Shown here one piece after another: positions 31,997-44,725 of a DNA stretch of 64,000 nt. The translations under genes were made by a program, and so were the position numbers. Each line of letters begins with the position of its first letter. Within the stretch, counting starts at the first letter, position 1. The stretch is taken from positions 748,404-812,403 of the forward strand of contig JAHNZQ020003148.1 of the NCBI GenBank assembly GCA_019155205.2, written 5' to 3'. The stretch is from Gracilaria vermiculophylla. Taxonomy: Eukaryota > Rhodophyta > Florideophyceae > Gracilariales > Gracilariaceae. The notes under the pieces are model-generated. The model searched no databases. It had not been told where the DNA came from and saw nothing but the letters and a program-made list of their open reading frames with translations.

Positions 31997-33049
31997 TAAT
32001 CGTAACTACGAACTTACCTGCTTTCCTGACTGCGTGAAGGTCTTGCGATGAGGTCACTTGGGTCACTTCAAAACCGACAGGATTGTTGGAGTTGGCAAGC
32101 CCAGGCAATCAGATTATTCCGCAAACCATAACCCTACAGCACGGATTTAACTTTCTCTGTTTCCAGCTCCTCAGTCTTTGTGCCGCGATTCCTTACATGG
32201 GGCCTCGGAAGCATATGTGAATAGCATGTATCGTAACATTCCTTGCGCTCCAGTTTTGAGTCGCAAATAGTTTTGAACCTGGCCTGAACGAAAAATGATT
32301 AGTCTTAAACTTCCAAACTGAATACGTTCTCCATTATTGTAAATCCCGTCATTGATTTCTTATCCCTTATACCTATAACCGTTACCGTTACCTTACCAAA
32401 TATATACTCTTCGAAGGCACTGTAGAAAGAAAACACTAGTGTGACCGAATCATGCTATTTTTATTCGCGTAGACCATCTCCGACAGATTTCAGGCACAAT
32501 TGTTGTTTTTCGAGATCCATACCGAAAATTACCGGCGTGATGTTTTCTCCTTTCGACGAAAAGCACAGTTTGTGTTGGATGTCGAAACTTTGCCTCTGAT
32601 CAAATTGAAAGCAGTGGAGCAGCATTCTGACCACGTGTAGGCACCCAAAAACTGCTCTCGCAGTATGCCGGGGAAACCCCATCGTCTTTCTTTCTTATTT
32701 ATTGTAGAGATCAGTATCATACTTCAGAGGTGACAGACGACTTGCCAGTGAGGTCTTCTCTGTGTAGGAAAGGCGAAACAATCTCTGAATCGTGTCCAGG
32801 CAGGATACTAACGATTTTTTCGAAGTCTTCTGGGGCATTCTTCCCCAGCTCTTTTCAGGAGGCCTGTGTGAGAGCGCAGCGGAGTATTACGTGCTCCGCT
32901 GTTCTTCATGCGTTGGTTGCGGGATAGCCCTTGCACCACTCACATTCTTGGAGGTCTATCTTTCTCGAACGTCTCAGGAAGAGATACCCCCGTGAACTTC
33001 TACGTGATGAAAGTAAAATGGGAAACCTTCTGACATAGTTTTTAAGCTA
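31997..33049. other. Intergenic region SGNH / SDR
   Basis: 1,053 bp between convergent genes. A 73-codon ATG-started minus frame (32682-32461) and a 67-codon plus frame from GTG (32792-32995) are present but match no family. No RNA gene seen. Confidence 0.4.
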
Positions 33050-33901
33050 CTAATCTATTTCCGAGCCATGGCGAAGAAACTTGCCTGAAGCACAAACTTC
33101 TTTCGGGTCAAGAATACATTTCATTTTGATTACAGCTTCTTCTGGCGTCAGTACCACAGCACTGGGGTCATGCATCGAAGTATCCACATCAGCAGGACAA
33201 ACTGACACAAATGAAATTAAACTTCTCATTTTCTGTGCTCTCGACGCGGCAACACATGTGTAGCAATTCAACGCTGCTGTGGACAGCCTGTACGCCGGTA
33301 GTATGTCAAAGACGTACTCTTGATGACCGTTCGGGTTTTTTATTAGGGTTCGAGAAATAAAACTGGAAATAGCACACATTAGGTCCGGTACCGATAGCTG
33401 GTATGAGAGCTTTTTGAGTTCTTCACAAAGATTGGGGGCAAAGAAGACAAGTTCTCCATCGCCAGATGAGATATAGACCACTCGAGGACAGCGGCTTGAC
33501 GCTTCTAGCAGTGGCAATAGCCTCTCTGTGAGATGAACCTGAGCGAAAAAGTTCACTCGTATGACTTCAGTCCATGGAGGGCATTGGTCACGAAAAACAT
33601 GATCCTCGGGACAAGTGGCTGAGTTGTTTATGAGTAAATCAATGTACGGTAGTTGAGAGATCATCCTTGCGATAAAATGTTCCACGCTTTGTGCTTCAGC
33701 CAAATCTAGTGGGATGCTTAACGCGTTAGAGTGAGTAGACGAAAGAACTGATGCTGTTCTTTGAGCACAAATCACGACGAAGCCATCATCCAACAGCTTT
33801 GACGCTATTGCTAGACCAAGTCCGCGAGAAGCTCCTGTGACGACCGCGATCGTTGGTCCACCGTCTTGATGCTTTGTCGAAACGATGTTCTTGAATGACA
33901 T
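33050..33901 (-). CDS. Short-chain dehydrogenase/reductase, carbonyl-reductase-like, catalytic Lys missing
   Basis: 283 aa from the ATG at 33901 (MSFKNIVSTKHQ); the longer open frame above begins with TTG. Rossmann motif AVVTGASRGLGLAIAS binds the nucleotide; IDLLINNSA is the NNAG-like block; VNFFAQVHL supplies the structural Asn; YISSGDGE the Ser. The active-site Tyr is in PAYRLSTAALN, but the residue four positions on is Thr instead of the nearly invariant Lys of YxxxK. The C-terminal CPADVDTSM and TPEEAV segments resemble animal CBR1 (CPGWVRTDM, SPEEGA). The substrate is unknown. Loss of the Lys suggests weak, altered or no reductase activity, or a sequence error. An upstream exon cannot be excluded. 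Confidence 0.75.
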   Translation of the reverse strand: MSFKNIVSTKHQDGGPTIAVVTGASRGLGLAIASKLLDDGFVVICAQRTASVLSSTHSNALSIPLDLAEAQSVEHFIARMISQLPYIDLLINNSATCPEDHVFRDQCPPWTEVIRVNFFAQVHLTERLLPLLEASSRCPRVVYISSGDGELVFFAPNLCEELKKLSYQLSVPDLMCAISSFISRTLIKNPNGHQEYVFDILPAYRLSTAALNCYTCVAASRAQKMRSLISFVSVCPADVDTSMHDPSAVVLTPEEAVIKMKCILDPKEVCASGKFLRHGSEID

Positions 33902-34380
33902 GTCCAGAAGGTCAGTTTGGATGAGATCTAGATTCTGGAAAGTGCTTTGAGAAGCGTCAAACAAATGAGTACTCAAGAGATCGATGGCTCATTCTCTGCT
34001 CTAGCCCCTCTGTCCTACCTTAGATCAAGGTGTTTGAAGTTTCCGGTACTATGAAAGTCTTTCTTATTAGGTAAGACATCGATAGAGAGAATTGGGTCTC
34101 TGCATCTTGAACAAAATTCATCGTATATTCGACGCAGTTGACGGACGATACAACGGCGAATGTAGGACTCGCGATAATCGTTTGTCAAACTTTAAATTTT
34201 CCTCACATAGCTCACTCGCAGCTAGAGATTAGATACGGACAACTGTTATCCAAGAATGAGATGTGCCCGTGGCAAATTTTAAAATATGCTGTGAATAGTC
34301 ATTACATAGGTTGACGCGAAGATCTCCGTACGATCTGGGACAGTATAAAGCGTTTACCCCCGCTGAGTAGTATCTAGACA
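33902..34380. promoter_or_regulatory. Divergent region SDR / six-TM protein
   Basis: 479 bp between two divergent starts; expected promoters and 5' UTRs. No TATA box stood out. Confidence 0.4.
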
Positions 34381-35409
34381 ATGTCGAGGGGTGTTGACAG
34401 TCTGTTCTCATCATTTTATGGAAAGTCGAAAATGGTAGCAACTTCGGCAGCAGGACATGGGAGTCAATGGTGTATGACGACCGTCACCCCTGGTTTCGCA
34501 CAGCCGTTGCGTGTTAGTAGAGTGCTTCCATCACAGAAAGGGCTCTTCTCTGGCGTTTGTGTTTTAAAACAAAATACGTATCAAGCTTCGGATTTGAGAA
34601 GGCTGAAGCCCAAGATAATTGCAGCTTCGCAGTTGGACAAAGTCGACGCGGAGAAAACAACTCCACAGCTGCCATCTAAAAGTGTTTCCATTAAGATTGA
34701 ACGTTTTATCACAGGGGCCGCTTACGCCGGTTTCGTTTTGTTTGCACTGTTTCTCGCTCCTGGATCGTTGTCCAACACGGGAGAAATTGGCCGCATAGTC
34801 GGTGGTAAGCTAGATGACGTGAATGAGCTGTTCTTCGCCTTATTCTGCTTAATGGGAACTTTATCCATCAACATGGCTGTTTTGTTGAACCCGGGGGCAG
34901 GTGCCCAGAAACGGCTCTCGACGGGATGGTTCTCGTTTGCAGGAGTTTTTTTGGGGTTTGGAGCACTCGGTCCATACCTCATTGGTCGGGAGTACGCGCC
35001 TTCTGTTTACTCCCAGGACATTTCCAAAAGAGGCCTTTTTGGAAGACTTGTCGAGTCGAAAGGGTTTTCGGTTGGAACTCTGCTTTTCACGTTGTGGACT
35101 TACGCTTTCGCGCTCGGCGCTTTTACCCCTGGAACAACTGAAATTCATGACGCCGTATTGTACGCTTCCTTCAAAAGTCTGGGTCGCCTTCTCTTGACGG
35201 ATCGCTTTGTATGTGTCACAACGCTTGATGGGCTACTCCTTAGTGTGTTAACATGGGGGCCACTCACAGAAGATATGCGGCGACGAGGATGGTTTGTATC
35301 TGGGAAGAAGCTGGAATCAATCCTAACGGCGCTGTCAATTTTATCGACCCCTGGTGTGGGTGTAGCTCTTTATCTCATACTAAGACCGCGTCTACCGAGA
35401 AAAAAATGA
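34381..35409 (+). CDS. Six-transmembrane protein with transit-like N-terminus, function unknown
   Basis: 342 aa, single exon, ATG at 34381. Residues 1-95 are Ser/Lys/Arg-rich with few acids at first (MSRGVDSLFSSFYGKSKM), consistent with an organelle, probably plastid, targeting peptide. Six hydrophobic segments follow at about 103-125, 141-163, 172-195, 219-243, 268-290 and 304-330. Notable motifs are FLAPGSLSNTGEIGRIVGG after TM1, LLNPGAG after TM2 and TERMINAL RPRLPRKK. I do not recognise the family with confidence; the pattern recalls conserved membrane proteins of cyanobacteria and plastids. It is not a known transporter by motif. Its 3' end is 258 bp from the transportin stop codon. Confidence 0.7.
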   Translation: MSRGVDSLFSSFYGKSKMVATSAAGHGSQWCMTTVTPGFAQPLRVSRVLPSQKGLFSGVCVLKQNTYQASDLRRLKPKIIAASQLDKVDAEKTTPQLPSKSVSIKIERFITGAAYAGFVLFALFLAPGSLSNTGEIGRIVGGKLDDVNELFFALFCLMGTLSINMAVLLNPGAGAQKRLSTGWFSFAGVFLGFGALGPYLIGREYAPSVYSQDISKRGLFGRLVESKGFSVGTLLFTLWTYAFALGAFTPGTTEIHDAVLYASFKSLGRLLLTDRFVCVTTLDGLLLSVLTWGPLTEDMRRRGWFVSGKKLESILTALSILSTPGVGVALYLILRPRLPRKK

Positions 35410-35667
35410 CCAACGATGAACTAATTTCCACGTAGCGGTTTAATAGACTCGGTGCTTCCGCAGTGCTTCGATCTCTGCAGAATCCTGTACATATTCTATC
35501 CTACATAGATTACTTACGGTTACTGTGCATGGGCAGTGCGTCTGAGCCAAGATCATGGCGAAGCAATGCGTCCCGGAAAAGCTTTGGGCTCCCAGTTCTA
35601 TCGGATTAGACGCATAATGTCAGTAGTCAGTGAGGGGCCGTTGGAGAATGTGTCCAGCTCATGAGTC

Positions 35668-38616
35668 TTAGAGAGCAAATCGTTCTTTCAACAAGCTTTG
35701 TAATGGCGTAGAGAACGAATTAAACAAAGAAAACCATTGCTCTCCAAGTGATTGCTTGTATCCATGGAGTATGGAAGCAAACTCCATTTCTAGATCTGGT
35801 TTGCAATGAAACCAACTCCCAATGGCATCGAGGTAGTTTCCAAAGCACTTCATGATTGCAGTAGGATTGAGACGAACCATTGCATTCATTCCGTGGAATG
35901 CCTGTTCCTTTTCAATGTCGTCCTTTATGTTTCTCAACGACGAAAATGCGGCTTCGGCGAACTGCTCCAGCCGGGGGGCCATTGCCTCAGACATGACAAG
36001 ACCCATTCTCCCCAAAGTCAACGCCGAGTTCTCCAGTAGGCTTCTGTTCAGCTGAGGAGTGTTGACAACTCCGATCAGGCAATCCAATGCTCTTTCAACA
36101 AGTACTCTCTGAATTACATCTCTACTTATTGGAACAGTTGGCGGCAGAAACCCAGCCATCATCACCAGTTCCCCAAGGGCCCAAGTCGCGTTGTTTGACA
36201 CTGACATGTACTCGGGATTAAGTGCCTCCACTGTACCTTCCACGTATTCCGTTAAGGCGGGTATCAACGACGGTGTGCGGGCACGAGCTAGTTCCCCCAA
36301 CAACGCGAATGCACTTTGCCGAACCTCTTGGCGACTATCCTTCATTCCAGCAAAGAGCAAAGGCAGAACAGGCTTCCCTCCATTCCCATTACTACTGACA
36401 AACGGATCAACATTTGGTCCAAGAGCTTCAGCTAAGGCACACATGAGATCGAGGCAACAAGTGAGAAACTCAACATGGGCGTCATCCATCTCACCCCTTC
36501 CTTCCCGGGTGTAGATCGCGTCCATGATACTTGTACACCGCGAAAATATGTTTCCTGCATATTGCTGAGAGCTCAAGCCAAGGGCACGGAATACATGCGA
36601 TAAACACTCTAGTAACGACAACATTTTGCTATCTTCGTCAGGAGTGGCGTTCCACTGACCCGTAAGCAACGGCATGAGTGCATTCGTGTGCTCTTGCACC
36701 GCAAGTTCATTTCCTACAGCATCTGCCAGAGTGCACACCACGTCGTAAAGGACAATGAGATTATTCTTCTGATACTGAGAGAACGCACGAGCAAGTGTAC
36801 CAAGTATCATAGGTAGGAACGGTGAAATCAGAGTTCCGGACTCTTCTGCAAGCATAGCTAGAGAAGAACAGGCAGCTTTTTGGACAAGCTTGTTTGAGTC
36901 TCCCATTAGCTTTAGAAGAGTATCGACTAACTGCTTGAAGCGACCCTTCTCATTGATTATCCACTTTGAATACCGAGAAAGTGTCCAACATGCTATGGAT
37001 CTTACCATGTTATGTTCATCTCCGGTACGCCCGAAGAGGAAGGGGACTACGCGAGGTAAAACTAGCAGCATGCCATGATAACAGCCCTTTGCGATCGCCC
37101 CAAGCGCGAGAATGCCACACTCTCGCTGTTCCCAGTGAGTTTCATCAGCCGCCTTTCCGTGAAGCCTGGGTAGTAAATGCTCCAACAATTCGTCCCCGAA
37201 GACATGCGAGAACATATCTATCGCATTCGCGGAACACTTTCTCAAAGTCCACTCGGAATCATCCCGAAAGTCTTCTATATCGGAAGACTCATAACCACCA
37301 TCTTCATCAGAATCGTACTCACCCGTGCTGGAACCATTTGAGCCGTTCGCAAAACCGTTTCCGGTTGCGGACCCCACATTACTACCATTTTCAGTTACCG
37401 AGTGCAGCTCGGCACTCATATTTGGGCTGCCTTCATTGATTCCGGAAGCGTTGGACTGCACAAAACGAGGTTGATGAAAACGAGGCCTGAAGTCATCCTC
37501 ACTATCTGGCACATTTTCATCCGATTTGTTTAGTTCATTGTACAGCTCAACCTCGTCTTTTGAATACACCATATTGTCAAGAATGATTGGTACTAGTCTT
37601 GGGAGATACGATCTAAGGACGTCCTTACCACCCTGGACCCTAGCCACCAAAATCCAAAACTCACATGCTTCACGAGCGATAAGCTCGTCTTGATGCTTGC
37701 TGGAGGCAAGCATGAACTCAATTATACTGCTGAGGTAGGGGGCAAGAGATTGGGGAGCAGCTTCTGTCAGTAAACAAATGGAAGTGCATACTCTCTTCCG
37801 TACTTGGGCCGAAGAATCTTCTCCAATGGAGAACAAAGTTTGGATGAATGCGTCTACATGATCGTGAAGAGCAGTGGGTAGACCAAGTATAAGATGATTC
37901 AAGATCTGAACCGATTTTGCTCGGATGGTTTCGGATTGATGTACGCATAAGTGGATTAATTTGGGAACGAGCGCATCTAACGGACGTGATACGTCGTGCT
38001 TGAGAACGAGAGGGACATCTTCAGCGAGAGCAGAAAAAACTGTAAGGGCGCCTTCTATGTACGTGAGACGATCAGAGTCCAAAGAATGAATGAGAGTTGT
38101 GGTTAATCCAGGGTAGGCGACTAATGCCTGCAAAGAAATGACAATTGTAGAAATACAAGTAGCTGCTACGGCCCTGATTTGGTACGAATTATCACCTATT
38201 GCAGCGAGTAAATGTGCATTGATGTATTGCCTGCTCTGAGGGTGTAATGTGTTGTAGAGAGGTCGAATGTTATTCTTCAATACCAATCCAGCTGCCTGTC
38301 TTACGGAGTCTACTTGTTGATAGGTAGCTTGAGAACTGTCGTACCCGTGAGCTAGGATGTAAACTAAGTAGTTGTTGAAGTCATGAACAGATGAGTACTG
38401 ATGTAGTTGGTCGTATACATGCTGTTGCACCTTTGTATAAGCTGAGGTAGATTCTCGAAGTAAGTTGGCGATAGCTTGGAGTATTTCTGGAGCTGGCGTC
38501 CATTCTATAGTTTGCTGTTCATTAGAGGTCGCCAACGGCGCTGAACAAATGGTGTGATCTGAGGCTGTCGTAGAAGCCAGAGCAAGGTGGGAGGAATTCA
38601 TGGCGACAGAGGCCAT
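35668..38616 (-). CDS. Transportin-1 / karyopherin beta-2 nuclear import receptor
   Basis: 982 aa from the ATG at 38616 (MASVAMNSSHLALAS); a second ATG lies five codons on, and the frame above starts only with GTG. HEAT repeats run throughout. Family-specific stretches: DFNNYLVYILAH, LVLKNNIRPLYN, ACEFWILVARVQGGKDVL, VPDSEDDFRPRFHQPRF, SIACWTLSRYSKWI, MSVSNNATWALGEL and LLENSALTLGRMG. The acidic HEAT-8 loop, which ejects cargo when Ran-GTP binds, is present (EYDSDEDGGYESSDIEDF) but preceded by a Ser/Gly/Asn-rich insertion of about 40 residues. The protein imports PY-NLS cargoes such as RNA-binding proteins. Length (animal form about 890) is extended by a 55-residue N-terminal tail and the loop insertion. 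Confidence 0.95.
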   Translation of the reverse strand: MASVAMNSSHLALASTTASDHTICSAPLATSNEQQTIEWTPAPEILQAIANLLRESTSAYTKVQQHVYDQLHQYSSVHDFNNYLVYILAHGYDSSQATYQQVDSVRQAAGLVLKNNIRPLYNTLHPQSRQYINAHLLAAIGDNSYQIRAVAATCISTIVISLQALVAYPGLTTTLIHSLDSDRLTYIEGALTVFSALAEDVPLVLKHDVSRPLDALVPKLIHLCVHQSETIRAKSVQILNHLILGLPTALHDHVDAFIQTLFSIGEDSSAQVRKRVCTSICLLTEAAPQSLAPYLSSIIEFMLASSKHQDELIAREACEFWILVARVQGGKDVLRSYLPRLVPIILDNMVYSKDEVELYNELNKSDENVPDSEDDFRPRFHQPRFVQSNASGINEGSPNMSAELHSVTENGSNVGSATGNGFANGSNGSSTGEYDSDEDGGYESSDIEDFRDDSEWTLRKCSANAIDMFSHVFGDELLEHLLPRLHGKAADETHWEQRECGILALGAIAKGCYHGMLLVLPRVVPFLFGRTGDEHNMVRSIACWTLSRYSKWIINEKGRFKQLVDTLLKLMGDSNKLVQKAACSSLAMLAEESGTLISPFLPMILGTLARAFSQYQKNNLIVLYDVVCTLADAVGNELAVQEHTNALMPLLTGQWNATPDEDSKMLSLLECLSHVFRALGLSSQQYAGNIFSRCTSIMDAIYTREGRGEMDDAHVEFLTCCLDLMCALAEALGPNVDPFVSSNGNGGKPVLPLLFAGMKDSRQEVRQSAFALLGELARARTPSLIPALTEYVEGTVEALNPEYMSVSNNATWALGELVMMAGFLPPTVPISRDVIQRVLVERALDCLIGVVNTPQLNRSLLENSALTLGRMGLVMSEAMAPRLEQFAEAAFSSLRNIKDDIEKEQAFHGMNAMVRLNPTAIMKCFGNYLDAIGSWFHCKPDLEMEFASILHGYKQSLGEQWFSLFNSFSTPLQSLLKERFAL

Positions 38617-40969
<2,353 letters not shown>

Positions 40970-41358
40970 ACGCGGGCACCGACTCAGCACGTTAGTCGTT
41001 TCGTTTCAGATAGAAAGAGAGCAGGAACCAACCACAGATATTAATGATCTCAGCACTAGTGTCGCATGCGTGCGAAATGAAAGCGAGCTTTATTGCCGTG
41101 ACTTGCTACGTTGTAAGCTCGTTCGTTTCACTCCACTTGATATTGCACATATGAGCCTACACATGAAAAACAATGTACAACGTTAGTAGGGATTTGTTGG
41201 TGGGGCCGTTCGAGTTCACCTTGAGCCTTATCCGCAGTGACAGACGATATCTCGATCGTCTTAGTAGTAATTAAAGAAAACAAATGCTATACTACAAACC
41301 AAAACTGAGCAAAACAACCTAAATATAGATAACGGGGGTACCTTGACAAACGACCCTT
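40970..41358. other. Convergent 3' intergenic region RAB2 / NIPA
   Basis: 389 bp holding two 3' UTRs. Nothing else seen. Confidence 0.5.
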
Positions 41359-42369
41359 TCATCCTAGTTTGTTTCCCTTCTCTCCTCTCCGTGACAGGAT
41401 GAATACCCCTGTGAGGTTGATGACCACGCCGGCGGCAAATGACACTCTTCTAGATACTGTCATGGACGAGTACTCATCGAAGAAGATTCCACCCCCTATC
41501 ATTGAGCATAAACTCCACAAAACCTCAATGGCAGGGACGATGAACAGAATGTCGTGACTGGCCAACAAACGGTTCAGCGTGTAAATCCAGAAGGAAACCA
41601 ATGAGAGCCAGGTGAGAATGAGCGCTACAAACTGCGGTTTGAGCGCATTGTGTAATCCGTCGGTTAGCGCCAGGAGGCTGGCCTTGGACAAGAACACTGT
41701 ATTCACGCTAAGCATGGCAGCAGCTGCGGCGTGGCACAGTCCCGCATACGCCACCAACGACGGACTGGCCAGTTCTTCGCCGCCGCACTTTCGTATTCTG
41801 CGTCGAATCCTGCCGCGAATGAGCATGAGCAGCGACGCCAGCACGAGAACGGTGACTAGGTAGACCTGAAATGAAGAGCGACGAAACAGCTGCGAAATCT
41901 CGAGCAGTGTCAGCCCGCGCTGCTCCGCATGATTGGCGCTCGCAACGGCTATAATGTTTCCAAACGCAATAAGCGACATGGGCAGAACGTCTCGAAGACC
42001 AAGACGTTCGCCCAGCACAAACGTGGCAAACACGGCGTTGACCACGAGCGCCATGCTGCTGAGCGGCGCAATCAAACTCTGCGCGGCGAAGCGGAGGCCG
42101 GCCGTGTTGAGCACCCCGCCGAGCGAATTCACGCCGTAGCCGCACAACCACAGCAGCGTGGCGTGCGCAGCGGAAGAACGACGGTTAAATGGAGTTGAAC
42201 GAAGCACGGTGCTACCGCCGGCGGTTCCGCGCTTGATGTGGGAGAGTTTGATGAGATTCATGCCGGCACCGCACATGGTGTAGCCCGCCATTGCCAGCAT
42301 GAGGCCGATTGACCATGGGGCGGTCATAGGCGCAAGGTCCGGGAATGGTTGCAAGGCAGCGACGGTCAT
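41359..42369 (-). CDS. NIPA/DMT-superfamily membrane transporter
   Basis: 336 aa, single exon, ATG at 42369. Nine to ten hydrophobic helices: the first (about 17-40, SIGLMLAMAGYTMCGAGMNL) is the NIPA-like start, followed by LLWLCGYGVNSLGGVLNTAG, then SLIAPLSSMALVVNAVFATF with the conserved GERLG after it, the block DVLPMSLIAFGNIIAVASA, and a C-terminal half with AMLSVNTVFLSKA and IVPAIEVLWSLCSMIGGGIFFDEY. EAMA/NIPA repeats share the GE(R/K)L motif after TM4. Animal and plant NIPA proteins are implicated in magnesium transport; substrate here is inferred only from family. The C-terminal tail is short and basic. Located tail-to-tail with RAB2. Confidence 0.8.
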   Translation of the reverse strand: MTVAALQPFPDLAPMTAPWSIGLMLAMAGYTMCGAGMNLIKLSHIKRGTAGGSTVLRSTPFNRRSSAAHATLLWLCGYGVNSLGGVLNTAGLRFAAQSLIAPLSSMALVVNAVFATFVLGERLGLRDVLPMSLIAFGNIIAVASANHAEQRGLTLLEISQLFRRSSFQVYLVTVLVLASLLMLIRGRIRRRIRKCGGEELASPSLVAYAGLCHAAAAAMLSVNTVFLSKASLLALTDGLHNALKPQFVALILTWLSLVSFWIYTLNRLLASHDILFIVPAIEVLWSLCSMIGGGIFFDEYSSMTVSRRVSFAAGVVINLTGVFILSRRGEKGNKLG

Positions 42370-44239
42370 TTGCCTGCATGGGAGAACAGCAGTGGGAGCA
42401 CTGCTTTACTGCCTGGGATGCGATGAACGAGACTTGGTACGGCGGACAGGCACACAAGCTGAAAAGGCACTCCTCCGGTCTTAACCCGAGGCACACACCG
42501 TGACGCGTACAGAAAGAAGGTGGTCACAGAAAGCGTGTGGGCTTGCGGTGGCGAACGGGTGAGCGAGGGTGGCGGAGAGGCAGGAAGCACGCAGCGATTG
42601 GATGGGAAGCGAGGAGAGCGGGTAGGTAAGACGATTGCGGTAAGGTTGGGCGGTGCAGGGATGATGGCGCCACTCGCGGGCAATGGCATTGCTCGTAAAG
42701 ACCGCGTCCGTTGTGGGTTCCGTAGATAGAAGCAGGGGGACGCACATGCCATCAGGCGGCCACAAGCTCGGGGGGGGGGTCTTCCCTTACAGCGGGAAGC
42801 TCATGGCGCGTCACAGGTGCTGAAATCGCCCGTGGCGTCGCGGTACCGCCGCTGGGCGTCAGCATTTCACTGCAGTGATTTTCAATTGTGCACGTGGGGA
42901 ATTGACACAGGCCGCGGCCAATTGTGCTGCGCCAAGTCACACGGCTCTGCGCCGACTTCTGTCAGCGAATGTGGCTAACTGCGCACCAGAAATTCCATGC
43001 CTACGCCGCCGCCTAAATCTTTGCCACCATGCATCTCACGCGACCGGCTTGTAGGCGAACCGAGGAGCCTACCGCGACATACATACCCTTCTTGGCACCT
43101 CTCGGCGCTTGTTCCTGCGCGTTTTTCACAGGTATCATAGTGCTTTGAGAGATATCCAGGCGAGATTGGACAGCGACGAGCATCGTCCGCCCGAAGCTGT
43201 CATCCGCCCGAAGTTGCATCCCGTGACTGGTTAGCGTCCTGTGCGGAGTAAGACTGCAGCGTTGGCCACCACCCTTGCGTGCGGTACCGTGAGCACGATG
43301 TACATTTCTCGGATATGCTGAGCGCAAGCTCCAAGTAGCAAATCCTAACAGCCTCTGGCCAAACATCAGCCACGTGAGCACAGTCAGTAGCCAAAGCAGA
43401 ATCTTTGTCAAATGTCGAGAGTCAACTTAAAAAGTTCAGAAGGGTATAAAAATACGAGTACCACTAAGGATGCCCCTCATCTCTTACGTTTTACCCTTCC
43501 TAACCCCTTGCAAAAAAGAAGTGCGATCATGCGACCAATCACGCGGGTCTTTTGATTTCCAACCAAGCTCCTGACAGCCTGACAGATTCACGGAGCCGCG
43601 TTTCACATGTAGCCATGCTTGTTTCGCCTGTTCATTCGCGAATATTCGCCCGACGTTTATCAATAAAGCCGCCACCTTTCCCCTTTCATAATAAATCTCC
43701 CATGCAAAAGCACTCGATTCTTGGAAGGCAAATCGCAGTTGGCCTTAGTTCGAATCCTTTATAATACGTTAAAGGTGGAGCAGACGCTCACTGATCCTTC
43801 CATCAGTGGATATTCTTGCCATTTCATGAAATGCGTTGTGCACACAGTGCAAGGGTGCAAGCGCAAAGTATGCTTCTAGGGATGACGGGCAAGTCACAGA
43901 AAAATTTGCTCGAGCCAAACATCTCGTGGGAAACCTTTTTGAAACATACTTTAGTTTGCCAAATCTGCATTAAACCGTTCTAGCTTCCAGCATGAGCTCA
44001 CCTTATCCCAATGCAAATATCAGAAACGTAGAAAAGGGCTCCCGGCTCAGAGCTCGCTGCCCCTCCGCTTATCCTGTAAGGTACAAGGTTACACACGCAT
44101 AGATCAGTGCCGCTTTCAGATCTCTCTACACCCCTTAAAATGAGAAAAGAACCGAGTTTCTAGGTAGCACGTCACTCCCCCCTCCCCTCCGATTACAATT
44201 CTGACTTGCTCTGAATATTTGCGCAACCTTGGATTCACC
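42370..44239. other. Intergenic region NIPA / RidA-like
   Basis: 1,870 bp. GC-rich up to about 43.0 kb (NIPA promoter, with a 10-G run at 42770-42779), then average. A minus-strand frame at 43411-43013 has a hydrophobic N-terminus but starts with TTG and has no family features. A TATA-like GGTATAAAAATA lies at about 43443. No tRNA found. Confidence 0.4.
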
Positions 44240-44725
44240 ATGCAGTTCCATCGCTTTCTTACCTTCCTTTCCCTCGCCATCGTGCTTCAAACTATCCAAG
44301 CTTGTCGCGTTGTTACGGTCAATCCGCCAACTTTGTTCGACCCAATTCCTCTCGGTTTTTCTCAAATTAGAGTCGACAGGTTGACTGCAGTGGCGCATGT
44401 CGCCGGACAGGTCGCCATCAATGTAAATGGTACCTTTGTCGGCGAAACTCTCGCTGAGCAGCTCCTGGAGACCGAGCGCAATATTAAACTAGCCCTGGAG
44501 GCCGTACATTCCGATTTCAGTAATATTCTTCGTCTCAATGTGTTCATTCTCAACTTTGATCCGGAAACTGACCTCTCAATTTTGCAAGAAACTGGAAAAA
44601 GACTGGGGAACCCGGCAGCAACTCTTGTTTCTACTCAATCTCTTGCTTTCGAGGGTTTGCTTGTTGAAATTGAGCTAGACGCAGCTATTCCGAGGTATTT
44701 CGCTAGACGTCTGAAATGTACTTGA
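44240..44725 (+). CDS. Secreted RidA/YjgF-like protein lacking the catalytic Arg
   Basis: 161 aa from the ATG at 44240 (the frame above begins with TTG). Residues 1-21 (MQFHRFLTFLSLAIVLQTIQA) are a clear signal peptide, with cleavage likely before CRVV. Residues about 45-150 are a YjgF/YER057c/UK114 domain: VAHVAGQVAIN, LLETERNIKLALEAVHSDFSNILRLNVFI and LLVEIELDA. In canonical RidA, an Arg in PARSCVEV binds the imine carboxylate; here the aligned block reads NPAATLVSTQSL, so that Arg is Ala. It therefore probably does not act as an enamine/imine deaminase. Most RidA proteins are cytosolic or organellar, so a secreted form is unusual. Function unknown. Confidence 0.8.
   Translation: MQFHRFLTFLSLAIVLQTIQACRVVTVNPPTLFDPIPLGFSQIRVDRLTAVAHVAGQVAINVNGTFVGETLAEQLLETERNIKLALEAVHSDFSNILRLNVFILNFDPETDLSILQETGKRLGNPAATLVSTQSLAFEGLLVEIELDAAIPRYFARRLKCT

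Noticed and set aside
43013..43411. 132-codon minus frame with hydrophobic N-terminus
   Set aside because: Starts with TTG just after a stop, no upstream ATG, no family match.
43741..43765. AGTTCGAATCC, resembling a tRNA B box
   Set aside because: Flanking bases do not form a T stem and no A box or acceptor stem is found upstream; the similar GAGTTCGAATC near 53821 fails the same way.
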